This document shows positions 47,895 through 57,188 of a stretch of 64,000 nt of DNA, piece by piece (the stretch's first letter is position 1; every line of letters starts with the position of its first letter). A program made the translations under genes and the position numbers. The stretch is from Thalassobacterium sedimentorum (lineage in GTDB: Bacteria > Verrucomicrobiota > Verrucomicrobiia > Opitutales > Coraliomargaritaceae). Under the pieces are notes generated by a model that ran no database searches, was not told where the DNA came from, and worked only from the letters and a program-made list of their open reading frames with translations. The stretch lies in the NCBI RefSeq assembly GCF_031127905.1, contig NZ_JARXIC010000007.1, forward strand, positions 62,001 through 126,000. Direction: 5' to 3'.

Positions 47895-48497
47895 CTAATA
47901 TTTAACGCTGCACCCATAAGGCACCGTTGTCGCATCCTCAACTGGCTCGCCAGCCTTAGCACTCTCGTAAGCGGCCTTCACATAGTTTTTGGCCTTGGCG
48001 ATATCACTCTGGCGGGCCGATTTGATACTATCGATTGCACCTTGATAGACCAAAGTGCCTTCCGGGTTGATTAAATACATGTGAGGCGTCGTACGCGCAT
48101 CATACTGCCGCCCGACACTGCCGGATGTATCCAGTAACATGGCAGTCGAGTGCATTCCTTGAGATTCACGCAAGACTTCGCCCTCAGCAGGAGTCACATA
48201 GCCCTGTTTCCCTTCAGCAGAGGAAATCACCTGCAACCAAACCACACCATCGGCAGTCATCGATTCTTGCAAAGCCTGCATATCCCCCTCGCCATAGTGC
48301 TTCATTACGAAGGGACAATGACGATTCGTCCACTCCAACACCACATACTGTCCCGTAAAATCTGACAAACGGTGCTGTTTGCCCGTCGTATCTGTCAGGG
48401 TAAAGTCAGGAGCCTGCGCTCCAACCTCAACCGCTGCATTTAATGTTGTCGTCCATAGAAAAGTTGCGGCAAGCACAAGAGAGAGATAGTTTTTCAT
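47895..48497 (-). CDS. Exported redoxin/AhpC-TSA family protein
   Basis: A 200-residue protein with a signal peptide (MKNYLSLVLAATFLWTTTLN then AA). The thioredoxin fold has APDFTLTDTTGKQHRLSDF and LEWTNRHCPFVMKHY. There is one active-site Cys in this position, without the CxxC of thioredoxins. It also has the cis-Pro ARTTPHMYLINPEG. Likely a periplasmic thiol peroxidase-like or redox-sensing protein. The ATG at 48497 is preferred to an upstream TTG. Confidence 0.88.
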   Translation of the reverse strand: MKNYLSLVLAATFLWTTTLNAAVEVGAQAPDFTLTDTTGKQHRLSDFTGQYVVLEWTNRHCPFVMKHYGEGDMQALQESMTADGVVWLQVISSAEGKQGYVTPAEGEVLRESQGMHSTAMLLDTSGSVGRQYDARTTPHMYLINPEGTLVYQGAIDSIKSARQSDIAKAKNYVKAAYESAKAGEPVEDATTVPYGCSVKY

Positions 48498-48648
48498 AAT
48501 AAGGCTCAAGTAGAAGTGATAGAGGCTATAGCAGACACCGATTCACTCCAAAAATCAAGTCGCTTACAACAATTCTAAAAAGCCTTGAGCACGCTCGTTG
48601 TTTAAGATTAATAACGAAGCCTATCGCACCCGACTGAATCAATCGCCT

Positions 48649-49857
48649 ATGAATGCACTCATCTACAGTAATGAATATCCACCTTATAATTATGGCGGCG
48701 CAGGAGTGCATGTTGAATATCTGACCAAAGAACTCGCCAAACTACCCGATGTCGACGTCGATGTGCGCGCCTTCGGCGATCAAAAACAGAGCGACTACCC
48801 GCTCAGGGTAAAAGGCTACCCCGTCGACACCAGCCAATACACAGCCCCCAAGCACTTACACTCCATCTTCGGTAGCTCCCAGCGAGCCATCAGCTATAAC
48901 GCCGACGGCAACCAGGCCGACGTGGTACACTGCCACACCTGGTACACCCATCTCGCCGGCATTATGACTAAGATGAACTACGGCATCCCACTGGTCATCA
49001 CCGGTCACTCATTGGAACCCCTCCGTCCTTGGAAACGCGAGCAACTCCAAGGCGGCTACGACTTCAGCAGCTGGGTCGAAAAGACCGCACTCGAAATGGC
49101 CGACGCCGTCATCGCCGTTTCCGAAGGCACCAAAACCGACATCCTAAAACACTTCAACGTAGCCCCCGAAAAAGTACATGTGATCTATAATGGCATCGAC
49201 ACTGAAGAATACAAACCCGTCGACCCCAGCCCCGCGCTGACCAAGTTCAATATTCCTAATAACAAGCCTTACGTACTCTTCGTCGGCCGCATCACACGCC
49301 AAAAGGGCATCATCCACCTGGTCGAAGCGATCAAATACATGAACGAGAGTTATAACGTCGTACTCTGCGCCGGTGCACCCGACACTCAAGAGATCGCTGC
49401 CGAGATGAAAGCCGCCGTCGCCGAAGCCAGCCAAGAGCGCGATGGCATTTATTGGGTCGACGAGATGGTCAATAAGACCGACATCATCCAGCTATATTCC
49501 GGTGCCGCCGTTTTCTGCTGCCCTTCCATCTACGAACCTTTCGGAATTATCAATCTCGAAGCCATGGCCTGCGAAACTCCCGTAGTCGGCTCCGCTGTCG
49601 GTGGGATTCCCGAAGTTGTCGTCCACGACGAAACCGGCTTCCTGGTCCCCGTCGCCCAACAACACGAAAGCCCCTTCGCTCCGCTGCATCCCACCGCTTA
49701 CGCCAAGGACCTGGCACATCAAGTCAACCGCCTAATGGACGACCCCGCAAAGCGCGAACGCTTCGCCAAAGCCGGCCGCAAACGCGCCGTCGAACAATTC
49801 AGCTGGACCAGCATCGCTCAACAAACCCGCGATCTCTACGCCTCACTCAAACAGTAA
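48649..49857 (+). CDS. glgM: GT4 glycosyltransferase, GlgM-type (maltose-1-phosphate/glycogen synthase)
   Basis: A 402-residue GT-B enzyme of family GT4: NEYPPYNYGGAGVHVEYLTK at the start, HCHTWYTHLAG, VLFVGRITRQKGIIHLVEAI and the nucleotide-sugar site CPSIYEPFGIINLEAMACET. This is the actinobacterial GlgA/GlgM type. In mycobacteria such an enzyme condenses ADP-glucose and glucose-1-phosphate to maltose-1-phosphate. The next gene is GlgE, its consumer, one base downstream, which strongly supports the GlgM assignment over classic glycogen synthase. Confidence 0.85.
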   Translation: MNALIYSNEYPPYNYGGAGVHVEYLTKELAKLPDVDVDVRAFGDQKQSDYPLRVKGYPVDTSQYTAPKHLHSIFGSSQRAISYNADGNQADVVHCHTWYTHLAGIMTKMNYGIPLVITGHSLEPLRPWKREQLQGGYDFSSWVEKTALEMADAVIAVSEGTKTDILKHFNVAPEKVHVIYNGIDTEEYKPVDPSPALTKFNIPNNKPYVLFVGRITRQKGIIHLVEAIKYMNESYNVVLCAGAPDTQEIAAEMKAAVAEASQERDGIYWVDEMVNKTDIIQLYSGAAVFCCPSIYEPFGIINLEAMACETPVVGSAVGGIPEVVVHDETGFLVPVAQQHESPFAPLHPTAYAKDLAHQVNRLMDDPAKRERFAKAGRKRAVEQFSWTSIAQQTRDLYASLKQ

Positions 49858-49858
49858 A

Positions 49859-51826
49859 ATGTCTCTCTTAGCAAAAACCGCAGGCACTCGCCGTGTCGTC
49901 ATCGATTACGTCACCCCGTCAATCGACGGTGGGCGCAACCCCTTCAAACGGGTCATCGGCGATTGGATCCCCTTCAAGGCAAACGCCTTCGCAGATTCGC
50001 ACGACCGACTCCAAATTGAACTACGAGTTCGCAAAATAGAAACGGAAGAATGGCAGGTGCTCCCCATGCAAGCGCTGGGTAACGACGAATTCGAAACGAC
50101 CTACCGCACCGATAGCATCGGCCTCTTCGAATACGAAGTCGCCGGAGTTATCGACCACTACGGCAGCTGGTATGAAGGTTTTAAGAAAAAGCACCAAGAA
50201 GGCGTCCCTCTCGATTTGGAATGCCGCATTGGCGCCGAACTGCTCGAGCACGCAGCCGCCCGTGCCAGCGAATACCACGCCGAACAACTACGCGAATGGG
50301 CCACTCACCTCGCCGATTCCAGCGCCGACATCGAAACGCGTATCAGCCTCGCCTACAGCCGTCACGTCGCCGACATCGCGCGTAGCTACCCGCAACGCGC
50401 CTGGGAGACCACCAGCGCCCGCTCGCTAATGCTGATCGAACGCGAGCTCGCGGCCTTCAGCGCTTGGTATGAGTATTTCCCACGCTCCTGTGTTGGCGAC
50501 GGCATCACCCATGGCAGCTTTAGAGATGCTGCCAAACGTCTGCCCCAGATCCATGAGATGGGCTTCAACATTGTTTACTTCCCACCGATCCATCCAATTG
50601 GTCGCGAATTCCGAAAAGGCAAAAACAACACCCTCACTCCCGGTCCCGACGACGTGGGCAGCCCATGGGCAGTCGGCGCCGCCGAAGGCGGCCACAAATC
50701 AATCCTCCCCGAGCTAGGCACCCTCGAAGATTTCCAGCACTTTCTCGACGAGGCGGAGATGCGAGGCATGGAGGTTGCCCTGGATATCGCCTTCCAATGT
50801 GCCCCGGATCACCCTTGGGTTAAAGAACATCCACAGTGGTTCCGCTGGCGCCCGGACGGCACTGTGCAATACGCCGAAAACCCGCCCAAGAAATACCAGG
50901 ACATCCTGCCCATCAACTTTGAGTCCGACGACTGGGAAAACCTCTGGGACGAGCTCAAAAACGTCTTCGAATATTGGATCGAGCAGGGCGTCAAAGTCTT
51001 CCGCGTGGACAACCCACACACCAAGTCGATGGAGTTCTGGCGCTGGTGCATCCTCAACATCAAGGCCAAGCATCCCGAAGTCATTTTTCTCGCCGAAGCC
51101 TTCACCCGGCCCAAGCGCAAATACTTCCTAGCCAAGGGCGGCTTCACTCACGGTTACACCTATTTCACTTGGCGTAACACCGCAGCCGAGCTGCAGCAAT
51201 ACGTCGAAGAACTCACCCAAGGCGACTCCAAGGAGTATTTCTGGCCCAACTTCTGGCCCAATACGCCCGACATTCTGCACGCCGATCTACAAACTGGCAA
51301 CCGCGCCACCTTCATCGGTCGCTACATACTCGCGGCCACACTTTCCTCCAACATCGGCATCTACGGTCCCGCCTACGAACTGCTCGACCATGAGCCCTAT
51401 CCTGGCAAAGAGGAAAACAATCACAGTGAGAAGTATCAGCTCAAGGCTTGGGACCTCGACAAGCCCGGCAACATTCGCGCCGAAATCAGTCGTGTCAACG
51501 CCATCCGCAACAATCACGAAGCCTTCCAGCGCACCTTTAATGTGCAGTTCATCCCCTGCACCAACACTCACATTATCGCCTATTTAAAGCAGAACTTCGA
51601 AAAGACTGACCGCTTCATCGTAGTCGTCAACATGGACTGGGAAAACAAACAAGTCGCTACACTCGACCTAACACCCGAAATCCTTGGCCTCAATCACGGC
51701 GGCAGCCTGCGTCTAGTGGATCAGTTCGCCGAAACTCCTCTCGAATATACCTGGCACGGCACCGCACCCTATCTCGAGCTCAACCCACAAACCTGCCCCG
51801 CTCATATTTTCCAGATCATCGATTAA
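49859..51826 (+). CDS. glgE: Alpha-1,4-glucan:maltose-1-phosphate maltosyltransferase
   Basis: A 655-residue GH13_3 enzyme. An N-terminal domain with VTPSIDGGRNPFKRVIGDWI comes first. The catalytic barrel has nucleophile Asp384 in FRVDNPHTK and acid/base Glu413 in FLAEAFTRPKR, plus the substrate loop NTLTPGPDDVGSPWAVGAAE. GlgE transfers maltosyl units from maltose-1-phosphate to alpha-glucan. It is typical in length. Partners of the trehalose route (treS, pep2) are not in the window, so GlgM is the visible source of maltose-1-phosphate. Confidence 0.93.
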   Translation: MSLLAKTAGTRRVVIDYVTPSIDGGRNPFKRVIGDWIPFKANAFADSHDRLQIELRVRKIETEEWQVLPMQALGNDEFETTYRTDSIGLFEYEVAGVIDHYGSWYEGFKKKHQEGVPLDLECRIGAELLEHAAARASEYHAEQLREWATHLADSSADIETRISLAYSRHVADIARSYPQRAWETTSARSLMLIERELAAFSAWYEYFPRSCVGDGITHGSFRDAAKRLPQIHEMGFNIVYFPPIHPIGREFRKGKNNTLTPGPDDVGSPWAVGAAEGGHKSILPELGTLEDFQHFLDEAEMRGMEVALDIAFQCAPDHPWVKEHPQWFRWRPDGTVQYAENPPKKYQDILPINFESDDWENLWDELKNVFEYWIEQGVKVFRVDNPHTKSMEFWRWCILNIKAKHPEVIFLAEAFTRPKRKYFLAKGGFTHGYTYFTWRNTAAELQQYVEELTQGDSKEYFWPNFWPNTPDILHADLQTGNRATFIGRYILAATLSSNIGIYGPAYELLDHEPYPGKEENNHSEKYQLKAWDLDKPGNIRAEISRVNAIRNNHEAFQRTFNVQFIPCTNTHIIAYLKQNFEKTDRFIVVVNMDWENKQVATLDLTPEILGLNHGGSLRLVDQFAETPLEYTWHGTAPYLELNPQTCPAHIFQIID

Positions 51827-51923
51827 AAGACGTAGCCGTGCAAACCAGCGCTACACCATGCTATCACAGTATTTTTATTTTTGTGAACCTGTTACATTTG
51901 AAGCGAGATACAACGTGTCAACA

Positions 51924-51949
51924 AACGGCCATGCACCTGCATGGCCGTT
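51924..51949. terminator. Perfect hairpin after glgE
   Basis: 12-bp arms (AACGGCCATGCA and its complement) with a 2-base loop, about 100 bases after glgE and 70 before the end of the convergent phytase gene. No T-run follows on either strand, so an intrinsic terminator role is uncertain. Confidence 0.4.
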
Positions 51950-52022
51950 CGCCGCGGGCCTCCAACATCCCTTAACCTCACATACGCCCACACAGGCGGA
52001 ACTTTTGCTCTGGTTAATGTGT

Positions 52023-53084
52023 TTATTCCACTAGACTCTGATGCGGTGCGTCCAATCCTAAAGCCTCAAATATGTCAGCAAAGTCGAAGGCAGAAACCGC
52101 ACGGTCGTTTTCGCATGCATAAAAGAGTCCCATGGGATAACGATCACCGACCTTTGTAGTCGCCCAAACTCCATCAGTATTCAGCGTATAAGCTCCCTCG
52201 AAACCGCCTAGATAATCCAAACTCACACGATCAAAAAGATGAAAGCGATTCGAAGTCTTACTCTGATCGGTCACAATCCAATAACCACTCGTATCACTGG
52301 TCTCGTAAAGAGCAATGCCTTCAACCTGCGCTTCAAAAATTCCCTGACCGATATTTTGCCCAGTGTAATGACCGTTTAAGTCATAAATTTTAACAACACG
52401 ACCCTTATTCGAATCTTCCAATTCGTCCGCGACTAAAAGACGTTGATGAGCTGGATCTCCATGAATCGACTCAACGACGTAGAGACGGCCCTCGCCTGAG
52501 GTATCCCCAAACGCAGCCACCCATTCGCCTTCGGCGCTGTCTCCTTCGACTTCGAGCAAGAAGCGCTGCACGCGACGCCCGAGCTCAGCATCCGCAGGGA
52601 CTTCCCCTTCCGGCGTTTCATAATTATCCGTCACATATACATCATACTCCATATGATTCCGCTTACGAACGTAAAGGCCATAGGGCTTACCGAGTACATC
52701 TTCACCAAAGCTGGTCAATGGTTTCATGTCAGGAATGCTTAGCACCTGTACCCGCTGATTATCACGTTCGACTACTAACATCAGGTTGTCGACCACCCAG
52801 ATGCCATTAGGACGATCAAACTGTCCAAGCTCAATCCCATGCCCTCCGATGCGCTGGAGCATGATACCATTCGTGGCATTAAAGACATTGACCGAATGCC
52901 CCTCCTTACTGGTTGCGAACAGCAAGTGTTCTCCGGCGGGGCCGTGCCACGATGCAGGGGAATCAATATTCTCGCGCGTTTGGTCAGTCGTAAAAAACAC
53001 CTCGTTGATCACAGGCAACTCCAAGGCATTGGAACTACTAGCGAATGCACACATTGCTAAGGACAAGGACTTAAAATAATTCAT
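52023..53084 (-). CDS. Exported beta-propeller phytase
   Basis: A 353-residue protein with a signal peptide (MNYFKSLSLAMCAFASSSNA). The repeating propeller blades include NGIWVVDNLMLVVERDNQRV, then GKPYGLYVRKRN and YDVYVTDNYETP. The closing blade, LNTDGVWATTKVGDRYPMGL followed by FYACENDRAVSAFDFAD, is characteristic of the Ca-dependent 3-phytase family, which releases phosphate from myo-inositol hexakisphosphate. It is directly downstream (48 bases) of a TonB-dependent receptor gene, a known pairing for these phytases. Confidence 0.85.
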   Translation of the reverse strand: MNYFKSLSLAMCAFASSSNALELPVINEVFFTTDQTRENIDSPASWHGPAGEHLLFATSKEGHSVNVFNATNGIMLQRIGGHGIELGQFDRPNGIWVVDNLMLVVERDNQRVQVLSIPDMKPLTSFGEDVLGKPYGLYVRKRNHMEYDVYVTDNYETPEGEVPADAELGRRVQRFLLEVEGDSAEGEWVAAFGDTSGEGRLYVVESIHGDPAHQRLLVADELEDSNKGRVVKIYDLNGHYTGQNIGQGIFEAQVEGIALYETSDTSGYWIVTDQSKTSNRFHLFDRVSLDYLGGFEGAYTLNTDGVWATTKVGDRYPMGLFYACENDRAVSAFDFADIFEALGLDAPHQSLVE

Positions 53085-53132
53085 GGTTAATAACTGCTTT
53101 AAATTTTGTTTTATAAACTATTCAGTTCTTGA

Positions 53133-55841
53133 TTAGAATCTCCATTTAACACCAACTGAGCCGGAAACTCCGTATTCTTCGTGTTGCGCGAGGCGTCCCG
53201 ACTCGCCCCAATAAGCGCGCAACGGCTCATTGAACAGATTATTGACCTCCGCAAAAACACTCACCCCATTGTAGAGGCGAATACTTCCATAGAGATCAAC
53301 CTGGAAAAAATCATCGACGTAGCGGTCTTGATAAGACTCCTCGCCTAGTTCATCCAAATAGTCATCGCGGTAGCTGCCCGAGATACGTAGGTAGTAACGA
53401 TCATACTCCCAAGCCAAGGAAAGATTGCCGATCATATCACTCTGACGCAGGAAACTGATCTGCGCCATCTCACCACCATCAGGACGCTGCGCATCAGCTT
53501 CACTATCGGTGAGTGTTAGATTTGCCTGCACACTCAACCCTCTGAATGCGCCAGGCAAGAAATCCAGCTGCTTCGAATAACTCAACTCAACACCAAGTAT
53601 ATCACCAGACTCGCCATTCTCAAAAGTCGTGACCTCATCAGGGCCCACGTCGAAGGTCTGCTCATAAATGAAGTTTTCGATATCCTTATAAAAAACCGCA
53701 AAACCAAAGACCCCATAATCTTGGCTGTAGTATTGGAGGGAGGCATCGAAATTCATCGACTCATAGGGATCTAAGTCTGGGTTGCCACGCGTGACTTCAT
53801 TGCCCTCTCGCTCGATCCCTGGGCGACTTTGATCAAATGTTGGCCGCGCGATGGTATTGGTCCACGAAGCGCGGGCTACGAGCTCATCCCCGAACTCGCG
53901 ACGCAAGTGAATACCAGGCAACAGATTGGTATAGTCCTTGTCGAATTTCACGTCAGAGATGGTATCTGTATCTTCGTCATAAGCGAAGCCCTCAGTGCTA
54001 AAATCGGTATGCTCAACACGTGCGCCTGCGATCAATTCCCATTCACCTATGTTAAAAGAAGCCATAAGGTAAGCTGCTAAAACATCTTCGTCAGTTTCAT
54101 AGTCTTCAATAGTGGAATCGACAACATCATCCACAAAAAGAAGATTTCCTTCCGCATAATTAAAGATACCTGTGTCTAAGCTAGGAGTCGGGCGATGAAA
54201 TGGATTGCGACGACTACTTTGGCGAAAAAGATTGGCTGTTTCAATACCAGTATCATCGTCAGCTGATCGCTGATCAAAATCACTCTCCTTGGTTTTGGCA
54301 CGTGCGATCCCGCCGAACTTTACGTAGCGAAGAACGCCGTCATTAAAGTCGCGTTTGACATCAAGTTTCCCCGAGATGTCTGTTTCCTCGACGAGTTGAT
54401 CACCTATTGTCAGCTCATCAAATTCAAAGATCGATGGATCGCTGTAGTCAACACCAGCTGTGGCACCACCGAGATGTGGCTGATAGCCGGATGCATTCGA
54501 TACAGTTCCAGAGGAAGTTCCGTCAGCTTCATAAATGACTTCACGGTCATAAGGCGTTTCCTCCTCTGCTCGTGAATACGCGAGCGTATAGTTAACTGAC
54601 CAATCACTGAATGTCTGCTCGCCACCAATAGAAGTGACAAAGATACGCATATTCTCTTCGCGCTCTTTCAGCTCAACAACACTCTCAATCTCATCGTTAT
54701 TAAAACTAGAGTCACTCACTCCGCTAAAATCGCCGGCAAATGAACTCGCAGAAAGGTCTCGAACTTCCGTGTCTGTATATTCATTATAGCTTGTACGTAG
54801 AAAGAAGAGGCGATCCTCACTTGGCTTATATTCGATGGCCGCCGAAAGACCAGTGCGCTCTCGCACTAAATCGTATTCGCGATACTCAATGGTATCATCC
54901 GGCACCCATGAACCGCCTTCTTCAACCCACTCATCAGACTCGACATTGTCCGAACCAAATGTGCGCTCTGAGTTGACGAAGGAAAGAAACAAACCCCATT
55001 CTTTTTCAGCACCAAAAGTATCAGCATAGAAACCATTAAACTTGTAGCCGGCCTCATCAACTAAATCAGAGTAAAGAAGTGCACTACTTAGGTTGGCAGC
55101 ACGCCCATCAAAATCAAAAGCACTGGGAGTGCGTAGATTAATATAACCACCGATCGAGTCGCCAGGCTGATCAGGCGTCACAGCTTTCGTCACCTCAAGT
55201 GTGTTCAACACCTCAATTGGTATCGTATCCAATAGTGTGCTACGTTCACCCGCAGATGGCGCAGCCAACGTCACACCATCAATGGCAACACTGTTTAAAT
55301 TCGGATCAATACCACGTATGATCACAAATCGACCTTCCCCTTGGTCACGCTCAACTGAGATGCCAGGTAGCCGATTCAATGCCTCTGCTGCATTCGTATC
55401 CGCAAATTGACCGAAAAGGTCCGCAGAAACAACATTGCGTAGATTCTCGGAACTACGTTGCAAATTAAGCGCTTTCGCATTTGCCGACTCGTAAGCGCTA
55501 ACCTCAAAATCAGTCAGCTCATAAAATGAGAGTGTCAGCGCCACATCCGTCAACTCAGCGTGGGTCTCACTCACAGCCGCTTTAATTACATTCTTATTCG
55601 CTCCGATATAATCGAAGACCACTGTATATTCTCCAGCATCGATCCCTGAAAAGCTGTAGTAGCCGCTACGACTTGTCGTGGTGTCTAATTTAAGTTCAGG
55701 CAGCGTAACCTTAACGCCTTCCAACGCATTACCTGATTTCTGATCAGTCACATAACCTGTGAGATCAGCAGCCGAAACTGCACCTGCCAGTATGAGGCAA
55801 CTCGCAGTATAAATGAGTGATTGTTTTGATATCGAATACAT
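53133..55841 (-). CDS. TonB-dependent receptor with carboxypeptidase-like N-domain
   Basis: A 902-residue outer-membrane receptor. A signal peptide is followed by a CarboxypepD_reg-like domain (TGYVTDQKSGNALEGVKVTL), a TonB-box region (DFEVSAYES), a plug (LRNVVSADLFGQFADTNAAE, then GRFVIIRGIDPNLNSVAIDG) and a 22-strand-type barrel. It ends in aromatic WRF, as barrels do for Bam recognition. The ATG at 55841 gives a good signal peptide; a TTG 8 codons upstream was rejected. The neighbouring phytase suggests uptake of inositol phosphates or a released product; the ligand is inferred. Confidence 0.92.
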   Translation of the reverse strand: MYSISKQSLIYTASCLILAGAVSAADLTGYVTDQKSGNALEGVKVTLPELKLDTTTSRSGYYSFSGIDAGEYTVVFDYIGANKNVIKAAVSETHAELTDVALTLSFYELTDFEVSAYESANAKALNLQRSSENLRNVVSADLFGQFADTNAAEALNRLPGISVERDQGEGRFVIIRGIDPNLNSVAIDGVTLAAPSAGERSTLLDTIPIEVLNTLEVTKAVTPDQPGDSIGGYINLRTPSAFDFDGRAANLSSALLYSDLVDEAGYKFNGFYADTFGAEKEWGLFLSFVNSERTFGSDNVESDEWVEEGGSWVPDDTIEYREYDLVRERTGLSAAIEYKPSEDRLFFLRTSYNEYTDTEVRDLSASSFAGDFSGVSDSSFNNDEIESVVELKEREENMRIFVTSIGGEQTFSDWSVNYTLAYSRAEEETPYDREVIYEADGTSSGTVSNASGYQPHLGGATAGVDYSDPSIFEFDELTIGDQLVEETDISGKLDVKRDFNDGVLRYVKFGGIARAKTKESDFDQRSADDDTGIETANLFRQSSRRNPFHRPTPSLDTGIFNYAEGNLLFVDDVVDSTIEDYETDEDVLAAYLMASFNIGEWELIAGARVEHTDFSTEGFAYDEDTDTISDVKFDKDYTNLLPGIHLRREFGDELVARASWTNTIARPTFDQSRPGIEREGNEVTRGNPDLDPYESMNFDASLQYYSQDYGVFGFAVFYKDIENFIYEQTFDVGPDEVTTFENGESGDILGVELSYSKQLDFLPGAFRGLSVQANLTLTDSEADAQRPDGGEMAQISFLRQSDMIGNLSLAWEYDRYYLRISGSYRDDYLDELGEESYQDRYVDDFFQVDLYGSIRLYNGVSVFAEVNNLFNEPLRAYWGESGRLAQHEEYGVSGSVGVKWRF

Positions 55842-56021
55842 AATTAGCAACTGCAATGCCGCCAAAGATAGTTAAATCAAGTTCATTGCGAGATACAGCT
55901 GTCGCTTTTTCACCCCCGTCACCGTGCGCCTACATTCGTAACATCAGTTACCTAAATGTCACAGGCATACAACTCGAACGCATTGCTTAACTCCAACAAT
56001 TCAAATTATATAAAGACATGA

Positions 56022-56537
56022 CTACACGATGTCACGTGGGTGGATATCGACAATGTCGAATCGCCTGACGATGATTTGCGCTACCAGGGTTACAAAAAAG
56101 GTGCTGCGCGCGGCGAGAGCATGTGGTACGCTGACGGGGAAGTGTATTTCGCCTGTACCAATGGTGGCGCAAAGGAACTAGGGCAAATTTTTCGCTACAC
56201 CCCAAGCCAGTATGAGGGGACCCCGCTAGAGCTCGAAGCGCCGAGCCACATCGAACTCTTCATAGAGTCTAATGATCAAACGCTGCTGAAGAACTGTGAC
56301 AACCTGACCATTGCAAACAACGGAGCTCTCTTCATTTGCGGAGACGCGGACGACACCTGTAAAATCGTAGGAATCACGCCCGAAGGTAAACTTTTCGAGT
56401 TTGCGCGTAACGCCTATACCGATTCCGAACCGACAGGTGCCTGTTTCTCACTCGATGGAAAAACAATGTTCGTCAATATTCAGAAAAATGGTATGACACT
56501 AGCCATCACCGGCCCGTGGGAAAAGCTGATAAGCTGA
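56022..56537 (+). pseudogene. PhoX-type phosphatase, C-terminal remnant
   Basis: About 170 codons that match only the C-terminal part of PhoX/DUF839 alkaline phosphatases: DVTWVDID, then RGESMWYADGEVYFACTNGG and the closing TGACFSLDGKTMFVNIQKNG ... GPW. The reading frame has a stop (TGA at 56019) just before the homologous part, so about 70 percent of a normal 500-700 residue PhoX is missing. A GTG at 56040 could start a short product, but that would lack the Ca/Fe-binding active site. It lies beside the phytase-receptor pair, suggesting a once larger phosphate-scavenging locus. Confidence 0.8.
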
Positions 56538-56564
56538 TCTCAATAAGAGACAAAGAGTAATTCT

Positions 56565-57188
56565 ATGACGATAGCAGCCTTCCATAAAAAATCCGCAGAT
56601 TATAGCGCACCAACACAGTCCGACACAAAGCCATCGTGCTTTAAGCAGCATGGCACAGGAGAAACCATCCAATACGGATTGGTTCCATTTAAACTAGGCA
56701 TGGCCTTGGTCGCCGCATCTGCGGTGGGTATATGTTGGGTTTCACTCGGAAAAGAACAACAGTCATTGGAAAAGCATTTTCATGCTCAATTTAAAAACGC
56801 CTTACGACTGCCTTCAGGCGCGAACTTTGAAAAACTGCTCATCAATGTGGTCAGCTGTCTCGAAGCACCCAGCCTACCCAACACCATCTCACTAGATCTG
56901 CGCGGCACCGTATTTCAGCAGAAGGTTTGGGCAGCTTTACGCACGATTCCTCCGGGAACGACCAAGACCTACGGAGAAGTGGCACACATGATCGGACGTC
57001 CACAATCAGCACGAGCCGTTGGCACCGCTTGCGCGAGTAATCGTATCGCCATACTCATCCCCTGCCACCGAGTTGTTCGCGCAGATCATGGCCCAATGAA
57101 CTACCGCTGGGGCGCAGATCTAAAATATGATTTGATTCAATTGGAAGCGTCCCGCATTCAGGCATCAAAAAGTTCACCAGGCTTATAG
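56565..57188 (+). CDS. ogt: Methylated-DNA-protein cysteine methyltransferase (Ogt/Ada C-domain)
   Basis: A 207-residue repair protein that transfers alkyl groups from O6-alkylguanine to its own Cys167 in IPCHRVVR. Also seen are TVFQQKVWAALRTIPPGTTK, TYGEVAHMIGRPQSARAVG and the Arg finger region GTACASNR. The N-terminal half (MTIAAFH... to about residue 35) is unlike Ogt and may be a remnant of an Ada N-domain or a poor start. The last 31 bases overlap the 3' end of the response regulator on the other strand. Confidence 0.92.
   Translation: MTIAAFHKKSADYSAPTQSDTKPSCFKQHGTGETIQYGLVPFKLGMALVAASAVGICWVSLGKEQQSLEKHFHAQFKNALRLPSGANFEKLLINVVSCLEAPSLPNTISLDLRGTVFQQKVWAALRTIPPGTTKTYGEVAHMIGRPQSARAVGTACASNRIAILIPCHRVVRADHGPMNYRWGADLKYDLIQLEASRIQASKSSPGL

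Noticed and set aside
55866-56017. Pho box upstream of the phytase-receptor pair
   Set aside because: TGTCA-like words occur but no two copies with the right spacing were found; only a short inverted repeat is kept as an observation.
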